Shown here in pieces: positions 59,023 through 64,000 of a stretch of 64,000 bases of DNA (the stretch's first letter is position 1; every line of letters begins with the position of its first letter). Below the pieces are notes generated by a model. That model was not told where the DNA came from, ran no database searches, and saw only the letters and a list, made by a program, of their open reading frames with translations. The position numbers and the translations under genes were made by a program. The DNA comes from Serratia nevei (GTDB lineage: Bacteria > Pseudomonadota > Gammaproteobacteria > Enterobacterales > Enterobacteriaceae): assembly GCF_037948395.1 (NCBI RefSeq), contig NZ_CP149940.1, forward strand, positions 1,426,001-1,490,000, given 5' to 3'.

Positions 59023-59541
59023 ATGATTGAATTACAACAGTGGGACGCCGACGCAGCGCACAACGCCATAGCCGACCTGGCCGAAATGCTGCACGCCAGC
59101 GTGGCGCACGGCGCCAGCATCGGTTTTGTCATGCCTTTTACGCTGGAACAGGCGCGGGCGTTTTGGCAGGGGTTGCTGCCGGCCCTGGCGCGGGGCGAGC
59201 GCGCGATGCTGGTGGCGCTCGCGAACGGGCGGCCGGTCGGCACCGTGCAGCTGCTGTTGGCGATGCCGGACAATGGCCGCCACCGGGCGGAAGTGGTCAA
59301 GCTGATGGTACACCCGCAGGCGCGGCGGCAGGGCGTCGCGCGGCTGTTGATGCAGGAAGTGCAGGCGCTGGCGGCGCGTCATCGCCGCAGCCTGTTGGTG
59401 CTGGATACCCTGAGCGGCAGCGCGGCGCAGGGGTTGTACTGCCAATTGGGGTTCGAAGCGGCAGGTGACATCCCACAATACGCCCGCGCCAGCGACGGCG
59501 GGGCGTTGGAAGCCACCTGCTATATGTACAAACTGCTGTGA
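59023..59541 (+). CDS. GNAT N-acetyltransferase
   Basis: A 172-residue acetyltransferase: acetyl-CoA loop HPQARRQGVARLLM (about 97-110) after HRAEVVKLMV, and the closing LDTLSGSAAQGLYCQLGFEAAGDIPQYAR. XRE-cupin plus GNAT pairs of this sort are widespread in proteobacteria. The ATG at 59023 is 2 bases past the regulator stop. Converges with 3 bases between stops on the phosphatase gene. Acceptor unknown. Confidence 0.88.
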   Translation: MIELQQWDADAAHNAIADLAEMLHASVAHGASIGFVMPFTLEQARAFWQGLLPALARGERAMLVALANGRPVGTVQLLLAMPDNGRHRAEVVKLMVHPQARRQGVARLLMQEVQALAARHRRSLLVLDTLSGSAAQGLYCQLGFEAAGDIPQYARASDGGALEATCYMYKLL

Positions 59542-59544
59542 GGC

Positions 59545-60375
59545 TTAGCGCCCGCGCCAGGCTTTGATCGCCTGTTGGCGCACCTGCAGCTTCTGCTGCG
59601 GCGTCAGCTTGTTGTAATCGCGGGCCAGCCCGCTTTCCCAATCGCCGTACATCGGGTTGGGCAGCACGATGAATTCGGTGCCGAACTTGCCCAGGTTCTC
59701 GCTGACGAACGCCCGGCGCTGCGCATTGTCCTTGTGGTAAGTCGCGGCGCCGAAGTCGTTCAGGTTGTCGCCCGCGTACACCACGATGTCATAGCCGGCT
59801 TGTTTGATGGCGTCGAATCGCGCCTGTTTATTGGAGGTGTCGGTGCTGAGCAGCACGGTCTTTTCCGACATGCCGGTGAAACCGAGCTTCTGCATGTTGG
59901 CCACCGTGGCGGCGTACTCGCTCTGCTTGCGGTTCGATACGTAGAACATCGTCCCCTGATGGGTGTTAACGTAACGGGCAAACGACACCGCGCCCGGCAC
60001 CGCGCCGGCCTGTTCGGCCTGCGTCCATTGGGCCCAGGTGGCGCCGTCGTACGGCTGGCCCTGCTGCGCCTGCCAGCCGGAGTAGGCGCTGTTGTCCAGC
60101 ATGGTTTCATCCAGATCGACCACCACCGCCTTTTTACGGCCCGGCGCGGCCTTGGCCTGATCGAAGGCGCGCTGCGCGCTGTTGAACGCCTGATGCGCCA
60201 GCGCCTGGTATTCGCCGGACTGTTGGAACCAGTTCACCGCCAGCACCGACTGATCCGCCAGCCGTTGCTGGGCCTGGGCGTCGGTGTGCGGCGGCTGCGC
60301 GCAACCGGCCAACGTCAGCAGCGCGACGCCGACCGCCGCGCCGAGGGTGAGTGTGCGTACCTGTTTTCCTGCCAT
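59545..60375 (-). CDS. HAD-family acid phosphatase lipoprotein, e(P4) type
   Basis: A 276-residue outer-membrane or periplasmic lipoprotein of the class C (e(P4)) acid phosphatase family: lipobox LAGC (Cys25), HAD motif I VVVDLDETMLDNS with D87 and D89, motif III/IV AGDNLNDFG. These enzymes dephosphorylate nucleotides such as NMN or 5'-AMP in the periplasm, aiding NAD or nucleoside salvage. Residue after Cys25 is Ala, consistent with outer-membrane sorting. Lies 17 bases past a tandem GNAT gene. Confidence 0.9.
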   Translation of the reverse strand: MAGKQVRTLTLGAAVGVALLTLAGCAQPPHTDAQAQQRLADQSVLAVNWFQQSGEYQALAHQAFNSAQRAFDQAKAAPGRKKAVVVDLDETMLDNSAYSGWQAQQGQPYDGATWAQWTQAEQAGAVPGAVSFARYVNTHQGTMFYVSNRKQSEYAATVANMQKLGFTGMSEKTVLLSTDTSNKQARFDAIKQAGYDIVVYAGDNLNDFGAATYHKDNAQRRAFVSENLGKFGTEFIVLPNPMYGDWESGLARDYNKLTPQQKLQVRQQAIKAWRGR

Positions 60376-60392
60376 CGTTATCTCTCTCTTTT

Positions 60393-61241
60393 TTATTGTG
60401 GGCTGTCCAGCAGCATATCCATCTCGAACTGGCGCAGGGGATCCTGCCGCCAGCCAAGATGCGTAAAGAAGGGGGCCGCCACCTCGGGCACAAAGACGTT
60501 GGCGGTCAGCGGCAAAGGGGCGAACTGCGCTTGCAGGGCGGCCAGCAAGGCGCGCGCATGCCCTTGGCCGCGGTGCCGCGGCGGCACATAGATCAGGCGC
60601 AGCCAGCAGTGCTCGGCGCCGGGCATCACCACGGCGTAGGCTTGGCGATTGAGCGTATAGGCTTGCGGTTTGCCCGGCAGCTTGAACAGCGATTCGGGGG
60701 CGATCAGCCAGGGCAGGTCGGTGGCGCCTTCCGCCGTCAGGCGATGGCTGACGGTCAGCGGATCGACCGCCTGCAGCGCCGCCGTGCCTGGCGGCGCTTC
60801 CGCCGGCGCCTGATGGCCGGTCAGGGTGCGCACGATGCGCAGCCCGGCGCGATGATACAGCGCCAGCGCGGCTTCGTTGCCTTCGATCACTTCCAGCGAC
60901 AGCCGTCGGTCGCCGCGCTGGCGGGCATCCGCCACCAGCCGCTGCATCAGCGCCTTGCCCAGCCCCTGGCCGCGCATCTCCGGGCGCACGGAAAAGGCCG
61001 CAATCCGGCTGTGCCGGCCGCGGCGGGCGATCAGCGCCACCGCCACCGGTTCATGGCGGTGGGTGACGATCAGGCTGTCGTTCAGGCTGAGATCCTCAGC
61101 GCCGAAGCGGGCGGCGAAGGTCGGTCCGTCGAGCACGAAGCGCACGATGTAGTTTTCAAAACAGTGGTTGAGGATGTTTGCCAGTTCGTTGCTGCTGTAG
61201 CGCAGGGCGTTGTGGTAGTCGAAGCGTCCGTCGTTATGCAT
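60393..61241 (-). CDS. Tandem-GNAT acetyltransferase
   Basis: A 282-residue protein with two GNAT modules: the first has FSVRPEMRGQGLGKALMQRLV (about 81-101, acetyl-CoA loop RGQGLGKA) and NEAALALYHRAGL; the second, more degenerate, has PRHRGQGHARALLAAL (about 225-240). The N-terminal text DGRFDYHNALRYSSNELANIL resembles GNATs that modify polyamines or peptides. Upstream of the phosphatase in the same orientation, probably co-transcribed. Confidence 0.86.
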   Translation of the reverse strand: MHNDGRFDYHNALRYSSNELANILNHCFENYIVRFVLDGPTFAARFGAEDLSLNDSLIVTHRHEPVAVALIARRGRHSRIAAFSVRPEMRGQGLGKALMQRLVADARQRGDRRLSLEVIEGNEAALALYHRAGLRIVRTLTGHQAPAEAPPGTAALQAVDPLTVSHRLTAEGATDLPWLIAPESLFKLPGKPQAYTLNRQAYAVVMPGAEHCWLRLIYVPPRHRGQGHARALLAALQAQFAPLPLTANVFVPEVAAPFFTHLGWRQDPLRQFEMDMLLDSPQ

Positions 61242-61331
61242 GGCTGATTCCGCTCGGGGGGAAAGCTATACATGTAGACCCGTTTGTTTTGCAAGGCAAG
61301 CGGGGGCATTCGTTGGCGGGAAAATAAAAAC

Positions 61332-61357
61332 AAAAAAGCCGGACGCAGCCGCCCGGC
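61332..61357 (-). terminator. Intrinsic terminator of the porin gene
   Basis: On the minus strand, stem GCCGG/CCGGC (61353-61357/61338-61342) with a G+C inner loop is followed by TTTTTTG (complement of 61332-61337). It lies 63 bases past the porin stop. Confidence 0.8.
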
Positions 61358-61420
61358 GAAATAAAACTCTGGGTATCAAGTGACGCTAAAGTTTGCAGTG
61401 GTGGTTATTCATTCATCACA

Positions 61421-62518
61421 TCAGAACTGGTAGGTCAGGGCGACGGCAATCACGTTGTCGTCTTTCAGACCCAGCTTGTTATTGCTGTCGAGCTGGTTGA
61501 TTTTATAATCGACATAGGTCGACATGTTCTTGTTGAAATAGTAGTACGCGCCGACATCGATATATTTCACCAGGTCGGCATCGCCGATGCCTTCAATATC
61601 TTTGCCTTTCTGCTGAACGTAACCCAGCGATGGGCGCAGACCGAAATCGAACTGATATTGCGCAACCAATTCCAGGCCTTCCGCTTTATTGGCGAAGCCG
61701 CTGACGGAGGTGGAACGGTTATTGATGGTGGCGGTGCCGGAAATAGGCGCGATGTTGCGGCTTTCCGAGTAGGTGGCAGCCAGGTAGACATCGTTGTTGT
61801 CGTATTTCATACCGGCGGCCCAGATATCGGCCTTGTCGCCTTTGCCGAAGGTGCCCGCTTTCTGGCTGGCGGTACGGTTGGAAGAGGCATAGGCGGCGCC
61901 CACGCTCAGGCCGTCGATAATTTCATAGCTGGAGGAAAGGCCCCAACCGTCGCCGTTCGCCTTGCTGGCGGAGCGGCCGTCGTTTTCGTTCTTGCCCTGG
62001 TACTGCACGGCGAATTTCAGGCCGTCAACCAGACCGAAGAAGTTGTTATTACGGTAGGTGGCAACGCCGTTGGTGCGGCCGTTCATGAAGTTGTCGGTCT
62101 TGACGTAAGCATCGTCGCCGAATTCAGGCAGCATATCCGTCCAGGCGCCGACGTCGTAAATAATGCCGTAGTTGCGACCGTAATCGAAAGAGCCGAAGTC
62201 TTTATATTTCAGACCGGCGAAGCCCAGACGCGTTTTAGTGTCTTTAGTGCCGTCGGATTCAGAATGGTTGGCGGCGATCTGATATTCCCACTGGCCGTAA
62301 CCGGTCAGCATGTCATTAATCTGGGTCGCGCCTTTAAAGCCGATACGGACGTAAGTTTTATCACCGTCGTTGCCGGCATCATCGGAGAAATAATGCAGGG
62401 CTTTCACACGACCGTAAAAATCGAGTTTGTTGCCGTCTTTATTGTAGATTTCTGCTGCCTGTGCCGCTTGCGCAAGTAAAAGTGCCGGAATAATAACGGC
62501 CAGAAGATTACGTTTCAT
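61421..62518 (-). CDS. General outer-membrane porin, OmpC/OmpF family
   Basis: Trimeric outer-membrane porin, 365 residues with a 21-residue signal ([21 protein letters not shown]) then [17 protein letters not shown], the conserved first strand. The constriction-loop L3 text [21 protein letters not shown] is the usual PEFGGD motif with D for the second G, and the protein ends in AVALTYQF, the C-terminal Phe signal for BAM assembly. Upstream 241 bases on the minus strand have a long A+T-rich 5' region with a TGTGATCTA CRP-like half site (62622-62630). Cannot tell OmpC from OmpF here. Confidence 0.93.
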   Translation of the reverse strand: MKRNLLAVIIPALLLAQAAQAAEIYNKDGNKLDFYGRVKALHYFSDDAGNDGDKTYVRIGFKGATQINDMLTGYGQWEYQIAANHSESDGTKDTKTRLGFAGLKYKDFGSFDYGRNYGIIYDVGAWTDMLPEFGDDAYVKTDNFMNGRTNGVATYRNNNFFGLVDGLKFAVQYQGKNENDGRSASKANGDGWGLSSSYEIIDGLSVGAAYASSNRTASQKAGTFGKGDKADIWAAGMKYDNNDVYLAATYSESRNIAPISGTATINNRSTSVSGFANKAEGLELVAQYQFDFGLRPSLGYVQQKGKDIEGIGDADLVKYIDVGAYYYFNKNMSTYVDYKINQLDSNNKLGLKDDNVIAVALTYQF

Positions 62519-62586
62519 GAGTTACCCTGCTTTATTCGATTGAAAGACGCTTATCATCAGTTGCATTGCTGTTTTACTTTGCCGCC

Positions 62587-62613
62587 TGATTGTTTGCGGC
62601 GGAGAATTTTTAC
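62587..62613 (-). promoter_or_regulatory. Porin 5' untranslated region stem and promoter area
   Basis: CCGCC/GGCGG stem (minus strand, loop GCAAACAATCA) lies in the porin leader. Upstream lies TTGTCA-N17-TACGGT, a weak -35/-10 pair ending near 62612, and a TGTGATCTA CRP half site. No OmpR box could be fixed with confidence. Confidence 0.3.
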
Positions 62614-62759
62614 CGTAGTAATGTGATCTATTTATGACAAAAAATTCATTTTCATGTCGAACGATTAAAAAAGTCGCGCAAAGGGTGAATTTTTTCTTCA
62701 GCCGATGGTCGGCGGCTGGTCTACAGTTACCGATACCTTGTTCCGCTGCGGGAGGAATC

Positions 62760-63416
62760 ATGCACGATACTTATACTTTGTTCGGTACGCAGGGCTGCGG
62801 CTCGACGATCGTGGCCGCCGCGTTGGCGTTGACCGCTTTCCCCTGGGGCTATGAGGAAGTGGACTACACGCAGGACGGCCCGGAGCGCGATCGCCTGCTG
62901 GCGCTGAACCCGCTGGGTCAGGTGCCTACCTTGGTGTTGCCCAATGACGAAGTGATGACGGAGAGTGCGGCGATTATTCTGCTGCTGCACGATCGCGCAC
63001 CGCATGCCGAGCTGGCGCCGCCCGGCGGTTCGCCGCTGTTGCCGCGTTTTCTGCGCTGGCTGCTGTTCATCAACGCGGAGATTTACCCCACCTTCACCTA
63101 TGCCGACCATCCGCAGCGCTGGCAGCCGCAGGCGGCGGGGGCGGAACAGCTGAAAAACGCGGTAATGGCTTATCGCGAGCGTTTATTGCAGCAGCTGAAC
63201 GCCGCCGCCGGCGCAGCGGGCCCGTGGTTTCTCGGCAAGAGCTTCAGCGCGTTGGATCTGTACGTGGCGGTGATGTGCCACTGGCGGCCGGGCCGCGCGT
63301 GGTTCCGGCAACACTGTCCGCGGCTGTACGCCATCGCTGAGCGGGTGGAACAGCGGCCGGAGCTGAATGCGCTGCTGAGCGCGCAGTTCGACGGCGTTGC
63401 CCCGCTGGAATCCTGA
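62760..63416 (+). CDS. Glutathione S-transferase family protein
   Basis: A 218-residue GST: N-terminal thioredoxin fold with MHDTYTLFGTQGCGSTIVAAA (Cys13 near the active site), NPLGQVPTLVLPNDEVMTESAAI (about 48-70, ES motif) and a helical C-domain ending WFLGKSFSALDLYVAVMCHWRPG. It starts at ATG 62760 behind GGGAGGAATC; an upstream in-frame start would add 42 residues through the porin promoter region. Divergent from the porin. Confidence 0.9.
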   Translation: MHDTYTLFGTQGCGSTIVAAALALTAFPWGYEEVDYTQDGPERDRLLALNPLGQVPTLVLPNDEVMTESAAIILLLHDRAPHAELAPPGGSPLLPRFLRWLLFINAEIYPTFTYADHPQRWQPQAAGAEQLKNAVMAYRERLLQQLNAAAGAAGPWFLGKSFSALDLYVAVMCHWRPGRAWFRQHCPRLYAIAERVEQRPELNALLSAQFDGVAPLES

Positions 63417-63540
63417 ATCCTCCCCGCCGCCCGGCGGGGAACCTTCCCGTTTTTCTGAACCGAGACTGCCGAAAATCCCGATTTTCACTCGCTGCGGCGG
63501 CGGGTAGCGTAAGGCTATCCGCAACTGACAGGAGAGTGTG

Positions 63541-63873
63541 ATGCCATCAGAATCCCAGGCCGGGCAACAGGCGTTCGGCGATATTGCCCCCAAGCTGGCG
63601 CAGCTCAGCGACCGAGTGTTGTTTGACGATATTTGGCAGCGGCCGGCGCTGAGCCCGCGCGAGCGCAGCCTGATTACCGTCGCCGCGCTGGTGGCGCTCA
63701 ACCGCGTGGAACAGCTGCCGTTTCACCTGCAGCTGGCGCAGCGCAACGGCGTGACGCGTCAGCAGCTGGCCGAGCTCATCACCCATCTGGCGTTCTACGC
63801 CGGCTGGCCCGCGGCGGCGTCGGCCGTGGCGCGCCTGCGCGAGCTGGAACAGGAGGCCAATCATGCCGTTTAG
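63541..63873 (+). CDS. Carboxymuconolactone-decarboxylase-family protein
   Basis: A 110-residue all-helical CMD-family protein: LSPRERSLITVAALVALNRVEQLPFHLQLA, then NGVTRQQLAELITHLAFYAGWPAA (read in parts). The CxxC redox pair of AhpD-type members is missing, and RxxxHxxLA text is of the 4-carboxymuconolactone decarboxylase type. Overlaps the tautomerase by 11 bases, a common CMD-tautomerase pairing of unknown pathway. GGAGAGTGTG precedes the ATG; a GTG 3 bases earlier is in frame. Confidence 0.88.
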   Translation: MPSESQAGQQAFGDIAPKLAQLSDRVLFDDIWQRPALSPRERSLITVAALVALNRVEQLPFHLQLAQRNGVTRQQLAELITHLAFYAGWPAAASAVARLRELEQEANHAV

Positions 63874-64000
63874 CCGTATCGCCCTGCTTCAGGGCAAGTC
63901 CGCCGACTATCTGCAAACCCTGTCCGACAGCCTGCATCAGGCGCTGGTGGAGGCCTTTGAGGTGCCGCCGACGGATAAATTTCAGGTGATCGATCAATAC
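63863..64000 (+). CDS. Tautomerase family protein (partial)
   Basis: Truncated by the window end after 46 residues: MPFSRIALLQGKSADYLQTL, then SDSLHQALVEAFEVPPTDKF and QVIDQY. Pro2 follows Met, the catalytic proline of 4-oxalocrotonate tautomerase and related enzymes, and the spacing to the EAFEVP block suits the family. It overlaps the preceding CMD-family gene and uses AGGAGGCC as ribosome site. Confidence 0.85.
   Translation, partial: MPFSRIALLQGKSADYLQTLSDSLHQALVEAFEVPPTDKFQVIDQY

Noticed and set aside
62614..62640. A full CRP site upstream of the porin
   Set aside because: Only one half (TGTGATCTA) matches; the other half TATGA fits 2 of 5 consensus bases.

Overview
The window reads as a chromosomal segment of an enterobacterium of the genus Serratia, most likely the S. 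marcescens complex. This is inferred from the high G+C content, tight gene packing, and homologs of E. coli genes (yjaB, yehS, osmF-yehYXW, sseA, yedA, an OmpC/OmpF-type porin) among Serratia-like accessory transport and catabolic operons. I see no rRNA, tRNA, CRISPR array, transposase or integrase, and no gene-free stretch longer than about 300 bases.

Layout. 0.1-2.6 kb: a MetNIQ-type ABC importer whose binding protein has no lipobox. 2.9-7.2 kb: single metabolic genes (YjaB-type acetyltransferase, DUF2236 oxygenase, SUFU-domain protein, isochorismatase-like hydrolase, beta-hydroxyacid dehydrogenase). 7.3-8.5 kb: a second tryptophanyl-tRNA synthetase behind a classical Trp-codon leader peptide and attenuator. 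8.5-12.2 kb: a phosphonate-type importer (phnCDEE) behind a candidate Pho box. 12.3-16.2 kb: yehS, then an orphan, compositionally foreign phage-tailspike-like beta-helix gene. 16.3-28.1 kb: a nitrogen-scavenging operon with a near-perfect sigma54 promoter and an NtrC-like site, encoding allophanate hydrolase, urea carboxylase, a GntR regulator and the UrtABCDE urea importer. Together these import urea, carboxylate it to allophanate and hydrolyse that to ammonia and CO2 without urease.

28.1-36.5 kb: two ParE-type toxin-antitoxin pairs, a flavin monooxygenase behind a near-consensus Fur box, a LysR/DUF4865 divergent pair, sseA, a Nudix hydrolase and a MocR-type regulator. 36.3-43.8 kb: DUF1127 protein, glutathione transferase, Gfo/Idh/MocA oxidoreductase, then an amidohydrolase/ABM monooxygenase/YcaC-like hydrolase operon divergent from a LysR gene, then a lipoprotein and an OsmC-family protein. 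43.9-49.6 kb: a fatty acid desaturase with a stem-loop against its start codon, the osmF-yehYXW importer, and a signal-less PhnD-like protein.

49.6-58.4 kb: an SDR and a LysR gene separated by a TumE/TumA-like toxin-antitoxin pair. The TumE-like gene carries a +1 frame disruption at a C run that fuses its front half in frame with the antitoxin. Next come a small unlisted membrane protein, YedA, a SufR-like Cys-rich repressor divergent from an MFS exporter with twin operators, and AraC/azlCD. 58.4-64 kb: an XRE-cupin regulator, acetyltransferases, an e(P4)-type acid phosphatase, a general porin, a GST, a carboxymuconolactone-decarboxylase-like protein and a truncated tautomerase at the edge.

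The points most worth following up are the tRNA-synthetase attenuator, the frameshifted TumE-like toxin, the sigma54/NtrC urea operon, the orphan tailspike, the paired SufR-like operators, and stem-loops that follow the binding-protein gene in three separate ABC operons.
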